Shown here in pieces: positions 1-8,383 of a stretch of DNA of 64,000 bases. Position 1 is the first letter of the stretch; every line of letters starts with the position of its first letter. The notes under the pieces were generated by a model. That model saw only the letters and a program-made list of their open reading frames with translations. It made no database searches and had not been told where the DNA came from. The translations under genes and the position numbers were made by a program. Source of the stretch: Megasphaera sp. AM44-1BH (GTDB lineage Bacteria; Bacillota; Negativicutes; Veillonellales; Megasphaeraceae); contig NZ_QSFA01000007.1 of assembly GCF_003467125.1 (NCBI RefSeq), positions 23,733-87,732 of the forward strand, written 5' to 3'.

Positions 1-43
1 TGCTGGCGCAGCTGGAACAGTCGTGATTACAGTTTTCACTCAT
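1..43 (-). CDS. Mrp/NBP35-type P-loop ATPase, N-terminal fragment
   Basis: Only the first 14 codons lie in the window; the gene runs off the left edge. The visible residues are MSENCNHDCSSCAS, a cysteine-rich start typical of the Mrp/ApbC (NBP35-like) iron-sulfur carrier ATPases in anaerobes, which often begin with an HDCSSC-like motif. The ATG overlaps the stop of the DUF134 gene by four bases (ATGA), so the two genes are translationally coupled in one operon. DUF134 proteins are frequently found beside Mrp or NifX-like genes, which supports the call. With no Walker motif visible, the family assignment is an inference. Confidence 0.6.
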   Translation of the reverse strand, partial: MSENCNHDCSSCAS

Positions 44-417
44 TGTGTATCATGCTCCTTTTGTGGGATCGTATCCCTTTTTTCGCGGACAGCCCGGCAG
101 AATGGGTTACAGCACGAGCCGGCGCGTTCACAAACCTGGATTTTACCGCCCTGGATGAGCAGGCGTCTGCCGTAAACCAGCGCTAAAGCTACTTTATGAC
201 GGGCCGATTCATAGATTCCCGTTACGGTCGTACGGCCTACATCCATCTGTACAGCGGCCTGTTCCTGTGTCAGGCCGACCAGATCCATGAGGCGGATGAC
301 TTCGTATTCATCGACGGTCATTACAATAGTATCACAATCATTTTGCTTTCCGTCGGGAGTAAATGATTCCTGACGGGGCAGAGAACAGACACGGCGGCAG
401 CGTTGGGGACGCGGCAT
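40..417 (-). CDS. DUF134 family putative DNA-binding protein
   Basis: A 125-residue protein of the DUF134 family (UPF0251). It begins MPRPQRCRRV, the family signature. A helix-turn-helix of sigma-factor region 4 type follows at about residues 45-75 (LTQEQAAVQMDVGRTTVT), and the C-terminus has a cysteine cluster (CERAGSCCNPFC) that could bind metal or an iron-sulfur cluster. The frame stays open upstream, but the start at 417 is chosen because AGGAGGAG stands just before it and the family starts there. It is probably a redox- or metal-responsive regulator; its target is unknown. The next gene overlaps it by four bases and looks like an Mrp-type ATPase. Confidence 0.88.
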   Translation of the reverse strand: MPRPQRCRRVCSLPRQESFTPDGKQNDCDTIVMTVDEYEVIRLMDLVGLTQEQAAVQMDVGRTTVTGIYESARHKVALALVYGRRLLIQGGKIQVCERAGSCCNPFCRAVREKRDTIPQKEHDTQ

Positions 418-474
418 ACAAACTCCTCCTTTCACCATGACGATATAGAGCATGGCGTACCATACTCTGTCTTT

Positions 475-503
475 ATTATACTGGTGATGATGACATATGT
501 CAA
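475..503 (-). promoter_or_regulatory. Sigma-A promoter of the DUF134 operon with overlapping palindrome
   Basis: On the minus strand TTGACA (503-498) and TATAAT (480-475) are separated by 17 bases, a full consensus. A perfect 12-base palindrome TGACATATGTCA covers 491-502 and overlaps the -35 box, so it may be an operator. Confidence 0.8.
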
Positions 504-596
504 AACATAAATACATATAATATAGATAAAATAGAATACAAATACCGGATGCGATGACGCAAAAAGCAGACCGCCGGAAAGACGGTCTGGCCTGGA

Positions 597-1118
597 TCAG
601 ATAATGTCGATATGACAGCGTTTCATGGCGCGCAGGGCTTCAGCATGGCTTTCGGGCGTGACGCCGGCACAGCAGTCGCTCTGGACGGCGATTTCCTTTT
701 CCGGGAAATAGGCTTTTAAGAGCATGGCGTTGGAAATGACGCAGATATCCGTACACAGTCCCATGAGGACGAGACGGTCGTAGGGCGCCGCTTCTTCGAC
801 GAGCTGGGTGCAGCCGAATGTCGGTTTTTCCAGAACCGGTGCCATGAGCGTGTACGGCAGAAGGGCCCGGCAGATCTGCCAGCCATGGGTATCGCGGATA
901 CAATGGGGAACGGGGAGCTTACGCCCTTCCTGCGTATCCAGATAGTCTTCGCCGTGAGTATCCTGGGTAAAGATAAAATCCGTTTCCCGGGATTCATCTT
1001 TTTTGGCAGCCTGAAGAATGGCTTCGATGCGCGGTACGATGAGAGGTGCCTCTTTCGTACCCAGAGCCCCGTCGATGAAATCGTTTTGCATGTCGATGAT
1101 AATATAGGCTTGTTTCAT
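597..1118 (-). CDS. pncA: Nicotinamidase / isochorismatase-family cysteine hydrolase
   Basis: A 173-residue cysteine hydrolase, most likely nicotinamidase, which deamidates nicotinamide to nicotinate for NAD salvage. The triad is visible: Asp9 in IIIDMQNDF, the Lys in EKPTFGCT and the Cys in GLCTDICV. The segment TQDTHGEDY supplies the metal-binding Asp/His typical of PncA. The frame also allows a start at 1130, but there AAAGG abuts the ATG, while the ATG at 1118 has a usable distance to it. It lies just downstream of the TenI/ThiE-like gene, probably in the same transcript. Another isochorismatase-like hydrolase activity cannot be excluded. Confidence 0.85.
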   Translation of the reverse strand: MKQAYIIIDMQNDFIDGALGTKEAPLIVPRIEAILQAAKKDESRETDFIFTQDTHGEDYLDTQEGRKLPVPHCIRDTHGWQICRALLPYTLMAPVLEKPTFGCTQLVEEAAPYDRLVLMGLCTDICVISNAMLLKAYFPEKEIAVQSDCCAGVTPESHAEALRAMKRCHIDII

Positions 1119-1135
1119 GAAATAGGACATCCTTT

Positions 1136-1735
1136 CTATTGCATGGCCTGACGCAGTCTCTGTACATATCCAGGTACGTCATCACAGGTCATGAGGCCGG
1201 TCATGACACAGACGCCGGCGATGGGAATACCGGCAAGCTGTGGCAGCGTTTCCGGTGTAATACCGCCTAGGGCATATACGGGAACGTGGACGGCACTGGT
1301 AATATTGCGCAGCTCCTCAAGGCCGATAGGCGGCTGGTCCGGCTTGCACGGTGTCGGCAGTACATGGCTGGCAATGATGTAATGAGCGCCCAGTTCTTCT
1401 GCCAGACGGGCTTCATCGGCACTGTGTACGGAAACTCCCAGACTGGTCATATAATAGGTAATCGCCGTATGGGACTGCAAATAGTCCAGTGGGCATTGGA
1501 AACGGGGGATATGGAGTTTGACGCCGACGCGGCCGAAATAATTGAGGACACACCGTTTCTGGTGCAGATTGCACAGGCGCTGCATTTTTTTTGCGTAATT
1601 TGTGTATTCTTCTTCATCGAGACCTTTTTCACGCAAAATAATGCTGTCAATATCAGAAGCGGCTATCTGCTCCATATGGTCCCAGTAGTTTTGTCTGCAT
1701 AACTCACGGTTCGTTACAGCAATCAATTTCAACAC
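1136..1735 (-). CDS. TenI/ThiE superfamily protein (probable thiazole tautomerase)
   Basis: A 199-residue TIM-barrel protein of the thiamine phosphate synthase/TenI superfamily. The C-terminal half has the family phosphate-binding segments (YALGGITPETLPQLAG, then GVCVMTGLM). The ThiE signature for the pyrimidine diphosphate and magnesium (HxGQxDxP) is missing; the equivalent region reads LNYFGRVGVKLHIPR, and the central motif SHVLPTPCKPD resembles TenI. I therefore favour thiazole tautomerase over true ThiE, though automated pipelines would probably say thiE. The start is GTG, preceded by AAGGTGATA at good spacing. It is separate from the thiSGH operon at 7.2-9.4 kb but serves the same pathway. 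Confidence 0.72.
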   Translation of the reverse strand: MLKLIAVTNRELCRQNYWDHMEQIAASDIDSIILREKGLDEEEYTNYAKKMQRLCNLHQKRCVLNYFGRVGVKLHIPRFQCPLDYLQSHTAITYYMTSLGVSVHSADEARLAEELGAHYIIASHVLPTPCKPDQPPIGLEELRNITSAVHVPVYALGGITPETLPQLAGIPIAGVCVMTGLMTCDDVPGYVQRLRQAMQ

Positions 1736-1786
1736 AATATATCACCTTTGTCCTTTATACTGTCCTAACTGTTAACAATATAATCT

Positions 1787-1815
1787 ATTATACCGTTATT
1801 TTCATGGAGTATCAA
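1787..1815 (-). promoter_or_regulatory. Promoter of the TenI-like/pncA transcript
   Basis: TTGATA (1815-1810), 17-base spacer, TATAAT (1792-1787) on the minus strand, about 50 bases before the GTG start. The rest of 1816-2112 is AT-rich with no gene. On the plus strand a weaker TTGTAT (1998-2003), 18 bases, TAGAAT (2022-2027) could serve the LuxR gene. Confidence 0.72.
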
Positions 1816-2112
1816 TAAATTATCCTCCATATTATGAGGTAAACTCATAAAAAAAGGAAAAATTCCATATCAAATTACGATAAATTAATGCATATATCGC
1901 ATAGATGACTATTCATAACCATATGAAATAAATAACGGATATATGAAACTTTATTTTTTTTGTAAACATAATATAATGTATAATATACGAACAGTGATTG
2001 TATCATGTGATATAAGTATGATAGAATGAAATTCTAGGAGATGCATGAAAGTACAGATTGGGACCGGTGCTGCCCGGGTCGGGAACAGGACTGGCAGATG
2101 GAAGGTGGCTGT

Positions 2113-2898
2113 ATGTTGACGAATTCAGAATGGCTGGGAATCAATGAATTATCCCTGCTGATCCACGGTACGGATGCGGTGCAGGATATGGAGAGGTATT
2201 TTTTGGAAGCCCTGCGCAATATCGTTCCCTTTGAACGGGCGGCTTTTTTTCTCTTTCATGAAGACGCAGAGGGGCAGCTTGTCCTGCAATCGCCGGTCTT
2301 TATCAACATGGATCCGGAGATTGTCAAAGCCTATGGCAGGCTGATCAATACAAACGGCATCTGCCGCCGCGTCATCAGTCTGCGCCGTACTATGGCCTAC
2401 CGCAGCAGTGATCTTGTCACGCCCGATGAACAGGCGACCGATGCCGTTTCGGAAGTGCGGACGGCCTTTCTGCTGCCCAACGATGTCCAGTTTTATAGTG
2501 GCATCGTCCTGACCGACGAATGGAAACTGCTGGGGGAAGTCATTCTCTACCGGACGGCCCGGCAGCGGGATTTTACCGATAATGAGATTGAAATACTGGA
2601 CCGGCTGAAGGATCATCTGGCTATCCGCCTGCGTCATGAACGGACCGGAGCGGCCGGGGCTGAATTGCCGGCAGAGCCGGAATACGCCCAGCTTACGGCG
2701 CTGGGACTGACGCCCAGGGAAAGCGAGATTGCCAGTCTGGTCATGCAGCAGTATTCGACGGAAGATATCAGCCGCAGACTGGTCATCAGCCAGTATACAA
2801 CCAAAAAGCATCTTCATCATATTTTTACAAAACTCGGCGTGCGCAGCCGGATGCAGCTCATAGAAGCCATCCGGACCTGGCAGCGCATGCAGGCATAG
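2113..2898 (+). CDS. LuxR-family transcriptional regulator with N-terminal sensor domain
   Basis: A 261-residue regulator. Residues about 1-170 resemble a GAF-like sensor (FERAAFFLFHEDAEGQLVLQ), and the C-terminal 65 residues form a LuxR/GerE helix-turn-helix (LTPRESEIASLVMQQYSTED, then KKHLHHIFTKLGVRSR). No receiver domain or signal peptide is seen, so it probably senses a cytoplasmic ligand. The frame extends to an ATG at 2041, where TAGGAG abuts the codon; the ATG at 2113 has GAAGGTGG at normal spacing and is preferred. A strong terminator follows, and the gamma-lyase/BrnQ genes start 260 bases downstream, making them plausible targets. The ligand is not known. Confidence 0.85.
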   Translation: MLTNSEWLGINELSLLIHGTDAVQDMERYFLEALRNIVPFERAAFFLFHEDAEGQLVLQSPVFINMDPEIVKAYGRLINTNGICRRVISLRRTMAYRSSDLVTPDEQATDAVSEVRTAFLLPNDVQFYSGIVLTDEWKLLGEVILYRTARQRDFTDNEIEILDRLKDHLAIRLRHERTGAAGAELPAEPEYAQLTALGLTPRESEIASLVMQQYSTEDISRRLVISQYTTKKHLHHIFTKLGVRSRMQLIEAIRTWQRMQA

Positions 2899-2916
2899 CA
2901 TACGGGAAACGACCTG

Positions 2917-2963
2917 GACTGTCCTATTAAGCTTTTTTTGCTTGATGGGGCAGTCTTTTTTTT
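2917..2963 (+). terminator. Terminator after the LuxR gene
   Basis: Imperfect hairpin of GACTGTCCTATTAAGC with GCTTGATGGGGCAGTC, then nine T. It separates the regulator from the gamma-lyase operon. Confidence 0.85.
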
Positions 2964-3159
2964 CATAAAAGGAGTATAAGAAGAGTGCAAAAGGAGTATA
3001 TAGCATTGGAATTACTCCTAAAATGCTACTACATATACGCCACTTGATGCATATATTTTTAAGGACAATGACGATATAATAAAGATAACAAAAAGACAAT
3101 TGACGATTCCGGAAAAGTCATACAACAAATCATCTGTATTTTGAAAGGAGATCATCATC

Positions 3160-4353
3160 ATGGCCAGAGGTACTGCTACGACGTATATGCATACGGGAAC
3201 AGGGGAAATGTGCTATGAAATGAATAAGGCACTGACCGTGCCGGAAACGTTCCCTATTTATTTGTCATCGGCCTATATTTTTGATTCCATTGAACCCATG
3301 GATAAAATCTGTGATGAAGGGGCACCGGGATACGCCTATTTCCGCCTGGGAAATCCTAATGCCGACGCGGCATCGCGGATCCTGGCAGCCGGTGACGGGA
3401 CGGAAACGGGCCTGGTCTTTTCTTCCGGCATGGCAGCCATCACGACGTCCCTTCTGGCAGTACTCAGACCGGGAGATCACGTACTGGCTTCTCCCGTACT
3501 GTACGGGGAAACGTTCTATTTCTTAAAGCATGAACTGTCCAAGTGGGGTGTCGAAACGACGTTCATCGATTTCGATACACAGAAGCCGGAAGACTATATC
3601 AAACCCAATACGAAGGTCATTTACGGGGAAACCATTGCCAATCCGCTCATGTCCGTCCCGGACCTCGGTCATCTGGCAGAGGTGGCCCATGCCAACGGCG
3701 CCCTGCTCTTTATCGATAATACCTTTGCTACGTCTATCGTGGCCAAACCGGCGAAATTCGGGGCCGACCTCGTTTTATACAGTGCGACGAAATACCTGGG
3801 TGGCCATGACGATATCGTAGGCGGCGCGGCGCTGGGGTCGAAAAAGCTGATTGATACGATCCGCTTCTATCTCGGCCTGTACGGCGGCAATCTGGGTGCG
3901 ACGGAATCGTGGCTCCTGGCCCGCAGCCTGCGGACGCTGCCGCTTCGCGTGCAGAAAATGAGCCAGAACGGGCTGGCTCTGGCGAAGTTTTTTGAACAGC
4001 ATCCCAAAGTAGAAAAAGTCTACTATCCGGGACTGGATTCGTCTCCCAGCAAAGAACTGGCAGACAAGCAGTTTGAAGGCAACGGATATGGCGGTATGCT
4101 CAGCGTCAATTTCAAAGGCGGTATGGAACTGATCGACAAACTCATTGCCAATCTGAAACTGGTTCATTTCGTGCCGACACTGGCCGGTACGTGCACGACT
4201 CTGACCTATCCGCCGAAAGCATCCCACCGCGACCTATCGGCAGATGAACTGGCGGCGATTGGCATCATGTACGGTCAGATCCGCCTGTCTTCCGGCCTGG
4301 AAGACACAGACGATCTCCTGAACGATTTCGATCAGGCGCTGGCAAAATTATAA
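3160..4353 (+). CDS. Cys/Met metabolism PLP enzyme (methionine or cystathionine gamma-lyase type)
   Basis: A 397-residue PLP enzyme of the trans-sulfuration family (fold type I). The Schiff-base lysine is Lys211 in LYSATKYLGGH, the cofactor Asp is Asp186 in FIDNTFA, and the active-site tyrosine is Tyr115 in VLYGETF. The cysteine that marks classical methionine gamma-lyases (YGCT) is Glu here, so methionine, cystathionine, homocysteine or O-acetylhomoserine remain possible substrates. AAAGGAG precedes the ATG. It starts a cluster with a BrnQ transporter and a second, clearly different family member, which suggests breakdown of imported sulfur amino acids to 2-oxobutyrate, ammonia and a thiol. 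Confidence 0.88.
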   Translation: MARGTATTYMHTGTGEMCYEMNKALTVPETFPIYLSSAYIFDSIEPMDKICDEGAPGYAYFRLGNPNADAASRILAAGDGTETGLVFSSGMAAITTSLLAVLRPGDHVLASPVLYGETFYFLKHELSKWGVETTFIDFDTQKPEDYIKPNTKVIYGETIANPLMSVPDLGHLAEVAHANGALLFIDNTFATSIVAKPAKFGADLVLYSATKYLGGHDDIVGGAALGSKKLIDTIRFYLGLYGGNLGATESWLLARSLRTLPLRVQKMSQNGLALAKFFEQHPKVEKVYYPGLDSSPSKELADKQFEGNGYGGMLSVNFKGGMELIDKLIANLKLVHFVPTLAGTCTTLTYPPKASHRDLSADELAAIGIMYGQIRLSSGLEDTDDLLNDFDQALAKL

Positions 4354-4425
4354 GTTCCGTTTTCGCGTGTCCCCTGCCCGGCCCGGCAAGCGGAAGGGCC
4401 GGATGGGGATGATAAGGAGGTATGT

Positions 4426-5754
4426 ATGATGAGCGGCAATTCTTCTCCCGGTAACGGCAGTATCAAGATTCTCGATATTTTCATCCTCGGTTTTGCTTTC
4501 TTTGCTACTTACTTCGGGGCAGGCAACCTCATTTTCCCGCCCCAGCTGGGCCTCAATAGCGGCTCTGCTGTATTTGCCGGCCTGTCCGGCCTGACGCTTT
4601 CCGGTATCTTCCTTCCTATATTCACCTTGATTGTCATCGGGCTGAACGGCGATGTCCATGCCATTACGGATCATGTCGGCAAGTATACGTATAATGTCCT
4701 GCTGGCGGCCCTGATGTTTGTGTGCACCTTCGTTTCCATTCCCCGGACGTGCGCCACGGCTATCCAGCTCGGCGTACAGGGCAATGTGCCGGGAGCACCG
4801 TTCATTCCGTTGGTCATCATATATTTCATTATATGCTTCTTCTTTGTTAAAGATAAGAATAACGTCATGGACCGTATGGGCCGCTATCTGACGCCTCTTC
4901 TGGCACTCATCCTGGTCATCGTTTCCATTATGGGTATCGTCCATCCCCTGGGAACGCCTATTGAACCACAGGTAGCGAAACCGTTCGTCAATGCCTTCCT
5001 GGGCGGATATAACACAGGCGATGTCCTGGTCAGCTTTATTATGGCAGCCGTATTCATCAGCTCGATTAAAGGAAAAGGCTATACGACTATTGCCCAGCGC
5101 AATAAGGTCCTCATCTATTGCGGCATCGTCGCCTTCGTCCTGCTTCTCATCATCTACGGGTCGTTGCTGTATATGGGTGCCTGTGTCAGCGGTGATTATC
5201 CGCAGTCTATCGGCCGGGCGGAACTGCTCGTCGCTATTATCCAGCGCGTCGGCACGTGGGTCATGGTCCCCATGGGCATAGCCGTCGTCCTGGCCTGCCT
5301 GACTACGGCTATCGGCCAGGTAGCAGCCGTTGCGGAATTTACCAGCACCGTTACGGGCAAGGTCAGCTATAAAAAAGTAGCCGTCGCATGCAGCATCCTT
5401 TCGGCTCTTACAGCTCTTCTCGGCGTCGATGGCATCGTCACCTACGTCGGCTGGATTTTTGGCGTATGTTATCCGCCGTGCCTGGCACTGCTCGTCCTGG
5501 GCGTCCTGGTGAAGGTCGTACCGAATGACGGTGCTTATAAAGGATCGGTATATCTGGTTACTATTTATGCGCTGCTGGAATCCCTGCCGGGCCTGTCCGG
5601 TCTTGGCTTTGCCAAAGCTATTGTGGCAGCAACACCGCTTTCGACGTTTGGATTCGGCTGGATTACGCCGTTTATCATCGGGTTTGTCATCGGTGCCGTA
5701 GTCTATAAGGCAACGGGACACGATAAAGCCGTCGTAGGGACGACGGGGGAATAA
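4426..5754 (+). CDS. brnQ: Branched-chain amino acid:cation symporter (LIVCS, BrnQ)
   Basis: A 442-residue inner-membrane transporter of the LIVCS family, which imports leucine, isoleucine and valine with sodium or protons. The N-terminal signature GFAFFATYFGAGNLIFPP is intact and about 12 hydrophobic segments follow; length is normal. GGAGG lies four bases before the first of two adjacent ATG codons. The gene sits between two gamma-lyase-family genes, with 72 and about 30 bases of spacing. That context suggests it may carry methionine or another substrate of the lyases, or that 2-oxobutyrate made by the lyases is linked to branched-chain metabolism. This link is inference. Confidence 0.93.
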   Translation: MMSGNSSPGNGSIKILDIFILGFAFFATYFGAGNLIFPPQLGLNSGSAVFAGLSGLTLSGIFLPIFTLIVIGLNGDVHAITDHVGKYTYNVLLAALMFVCTFVSIPRTCATAIQLGVQGNVPGAPFIPLVIIYFIICFFFVKDKNNVMDRMGRYLTPLLALILVIVSIMGIVHPLGTPIEPQVAKPFVNAFLGGYNTGDVLVSFIMAAVFISSIKGKGYTTIAQRNKVLIYCGIVAFVLLLIIYGSLLYMGACVSGDYPQSIGRAELLVAIIQRVGTWVMVPMGIAVVLACLTTAIGQVAAVAEFTSTVTGKVSYKKVAVACSILSALTALLGVDGIVTYVGWIFGVCYPPCLALLVLGVLVKVVPNDGAYKGSVYLVTIYALLESLPGLSGLGFAKAIVAATPLSTFGFGWITPFIIGFVIGAVVYKATGHDKAVVGTTGE

Positions 5755-5785
5755 GTAAAATTTATGATGAAGAGGGGATATGAAC

Positions 5786-7000
5786 ATGAGTTTAAGTGTA
5801 ATGCGCCATCCTGATTTTGACAGAACGAAATACGGGCCGTCTACGGTCAACATTCATGCCGGAGAACTGCGGGATGCCTACGGTGCCTTAGTGCCGCCCA
5901 TTTATCAGACTTCGACTTTTTATTTCGACTCCACAGACGACGCTGTCAAGGCATGCGATGATTATGCCAAAAGCTTTGCCTACAGCCGTATTACCAATCC
6001 CAGCAATGACTATTTTGAAAAAAAGATAGCCGCCGCCGAACATGGTCTCGGTGCCGTGTCGTATGCATCGGGCATGGGAGCTGTGGCAGGGGCCATCTTC
6101 ATGAGTGTCCGCGCTGGCGACCATGCGCTGTTCTGCAAGGCCAAATACTCCGGTACGGAAGATATTACCCGCGATTTCCTGCCCCGGTTCGGCGTAGAAG
6201 TGGGAGATTTTGACCCGCAGGATCTGGATACACTGGAAGAGGGCATCAAGGACAATACGAAGCTCATTTACGTCGAATCACCGGCGAATCCGACTATGGT
6301 CATGGCGGATATTGCAGCCATTTCTGCCATTGCCCACAAGCACGGCATCAAAGTCGGGGTCGATAATACCTTTGCCACACCGTACAATACGAATCCTCTC
6401 GACCTGGGAGCCGACTGGGTCGTACAGAGCGTGACCAAGTACATCGGCGGTCACGGCGACCTTCTGGGGGGAGCGGTCATTTCCAACGATGAAGGATTCC
6501 TGCGCGACTGCCGCCTCGGCACGCTCATGCACTTTGGCGCCGTCATGGCACCGCAGATTGCTTTCCTGGCCACGCGGGGGCTCAAGACGCTGACTGTACG
6601 CATGAAACAATACAATGCCAATGCCCTTCAGATTGCGCAGTATCTGGAACAGCATCCGAAGATTGACATTGTCCGCTACCCCTTCCTGCCGTCCAATCCA
6701 CAGTATGAGCTGGCAAAACAGCAGATGCGCGGCGGTGGCGGTATGCTGAGTTTCGATGTCAAAGGCGGACTGGAAGCGGGCAAGACCTTCATCAATCACC
6801 TCAGATTGTGCACCCTGGCCGTCAGCCTGGGCGACACGGAAACGCTGGTAGAACAGGCGGCAGCCATGACACACACCATGATTCCCAGAGAAGTGCGGGA
6901 AGCTGCCGGTATTACAGACGGTATGATCCGCATGTCTGTCGGGCTGGAAGATCCGGAAGATATCATCGCCGATCTGGAACAGGCACTGGCTACGGTCTGA
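5786..7000 (+). CDS. Second Cys/Met metabolism PLP enzyme (cystathionine/methionine gamma-lyase type)
   Basis: A 404-residue trans-sulfuration PLP enzyme. The Schiff-base lysine lies in VQSVTKYIGGH (about residue 218), the cofactor Asp in GVDNTFATPY, and the tyrosine in KAKYSGTED, closer to the YGGT of cystathionine gamma-lyases than to methionine gamma-lyase. The C-terminal segment SLGDTETLVEQAA and IRMSVGLEDPEDI are family hallmarks. It is only distantly similar to the enzyme at 3160-4353, so this is not a recent duplication. An ATG two codons earlier (5780) is only two bases from GAGGGG; the start at 5786 has better spacing. A terminator closes the cluster. Confidence 0.88.
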   Translation: MSLSVMRHPDFDRTKYGPSTVNIHAGELRDAYGALVPPIYQTSTFYFDSTDDAVKACDDYAKSFAYSRITNPSNDYFEKKIAAAEHGLGAVSYASGMGAVAGAIFMSVRAGDHALFCKAKYSGTEDITRDFLPRFGVEVGDFDPQDLDTLEEGIKDNTKLIYVESPANPTMVMADIAAISAIAHKHGIKVGVDNTFATPYNTNPLDLGADWVVQSVTKYIGGHGDLLGGAVISNDEGFLRDCRLGTLMHFGAVMAPQIAFLATRGLKTLTVRMKQYNANALQIAQYLEQHPKIDIVRYPFLPSNPQYELAKQQMRGGGGMLSFDVKGGLEAGKTFINHLRLCTLAVSLGDTETLVEQAAAMTHTMIPREVREAAGITDGMIRMSVGLEDPEDIIADLEQALATV

Positions 7001-7068
7001 CCGGACGTGCATAATACAACTAAAGTTAACGTATTGATACTCCCTGAGGGGACCATAGGAAGCCATGC

Positions 7069-7110
7069 AAAAAAGGATTGCAGCACGACTGGGTGCGGCA
7101 ATCCTTTTTT
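7069..7110. terminator. Bidirectional terminator between the gamma-lyase and thi operons
   Basis: AAAAAAGGATTGC and GCAATCCTTTTTT flank a short loop, giving an oligo-T tail on both strands between convergent genes. Confidence 0.88.
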
Positions 7111-7206
7111 GCTATCCCTGCCAGGTGGATAGGGCTGGCAGGAAAATTGGATATGTTTAGTATATGGCAAAACGCCGGCCGGATATTCCGGCGTCTGCAA
7201 ACAAGG

Positions 7207-8370
7207 TTATAAGTAAATGTATTCGCTCGTAATCGGCTGGAGGCCCATGCTTTTGATTGCGGCGTACATTTCATCGAAAGGACGGTTGTCCGTGATTTCA
7301 AACTGTTCATCGCCTTTTTCACTGCCGTCATCTTCCAGATGGCCGCCGATGCCGACACAGACGCTGGCCGATACTTTGGTGGCAGCGATTTTCATGATGG
7401 CATTGCGGTATTTGGCGCTTTCACGGCTGGAAACGACGATGCAGGCGTAGGGCAGGAACAGACGGTACGCACAGATGATCTGGGTCAGTTTCCGTTCATC
7501 TACGTCCTTCGGATTGATTTTATCATTGTTGATGATCGGGCACAGGCGCGGGCAGGAGAGGGAAATTTCCGCGTGAGGATATTTCCGCTGCATCAGATAG
7601 GCGTGCATGCCTGTCGCTACGGCGTCTTTCTGATAGTCGTCGAGCCCTAAGAGAGCCGCGAAGCCGACGCCGCGCATACCGCCGAGGATAGCCCGTTCCT
7701 GGGCGTAGAAGCGATACGGGAAAATACGCTTGTTGCCTGCCAGGTGCAGTGTTTCGTATTTATCGGAATTATACGTTTCCTGGAAGACCGTGACGTAATC
7801 GGCGCCGCATTCGTGGAGATATTTGTAGTCATCGGAATTGACCGGATAGATTTCCATGTTGATGGCACGGAAATACTGGCGGGCGATTTTGACGGCGTTG
7901 CCGATGTATTTGATATCGCTCATCTTGGGGCTTTCGCCGGTGAGCATGATGACTTCTTCGATGCCAGCATCGGCGATGTTCTTGCATTCCCGGTGCAGTT
8001 CTTCGTCCGACAGGCGGGCCCGCTTGATCTTGTTGTGGGAATTGAACCCGCAGTAGATACAGTAATTGTCGCAATAGTTGGCAAAATAAATCGGCGTGAT
8101 GACGGAAATGTTATTGCCAAAATGACGGCGCGTGACGATGTGGGCTTTCTGGGCCATTTCTTCCAGGTAGGGAGCGGCGGCCGTAGAAAGGAGTGCCATG
8201 AAATCGTGCGGGTCGAGGCGCATCTTGCTGAGGGCCAGTTCGACGTCCTTGCTGGTAAAGTCTTCATCGCGGAAGGCGTCATGATAGCGGAGGACCTGGC
8301 TGAGCATGTCCGAATCGAGCACTTCCATGCCGGGCAGATATTTCATATGATCGATACGTTTCTGTTCCAT
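7207..8370 (-). CDS. thiH: 2-iminoacetate synthase (thiazole biosynthesis)
   Basis: A 387-residue radical SAM enzyme that cleaves tyrosine to dehydroglycine (2-iminoacetate) and p-cresol for the thiazole ring of thiamine; this is the anaerobic route replacing ThiO. The cluster cysteines are C100, C104 and C107 in NYCDNYCIYCGF, followed by LTGESPK. Length fits ThiH. AAGGGAGG stands well before the ATG. It is the last gene of thiS-thiG-thiH, only 13 bases behind thiG. Confidence 0.95.
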   Translation of the reverse strand: MEQKRIDHMKYLPGMEVLDSDMLSQVLRYHDAFRDEDFTSKDVELALSKMRLDPHDFMALLSTAAAPYLEEMAQKAHIVTRRHFGNNISVITPIYFANYCDNYCIYCGFNSHNKIKRARLSDEELHRECKNIADAGIEEVIMLTGESPKMSDIKYIGNAVKIARQYFRAINMEIYPVNSDDYKYLHECGADYVTVFQETYNSDKYETLHLAGNKRIFPYRFYAQERAILGGMRGVGFAALLGLDDYQKDAVATGMHAYLMQRKYPHAEISLSCPRLCPIINNDKINPKDVDERKLTQIICAYRLFLPYACIVVSSRESAKYRNAIMKIAATKVSASVCVGIGGHLEDDGSEKGDEQFEITDNRPFDEMYAAIKSMGLQPITSEYIYL

Positions 8371-8383
8371 AAGAAAGCCTCCC

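Noticed and set aside
4348..5853. 501-codon minus-strand open frame opposite brnQ
   Set aside because: It is the antisense shadow of a clear transporter gene, with low-complexity Asp/Gln/Arg-rich content and no start signal.
3160..7000. Recent tandem duplication of the gamma-lyase gene
   Set aside because: The two proteins differ in active-site neighbourhoods and most of their length, so they are separate family branches.
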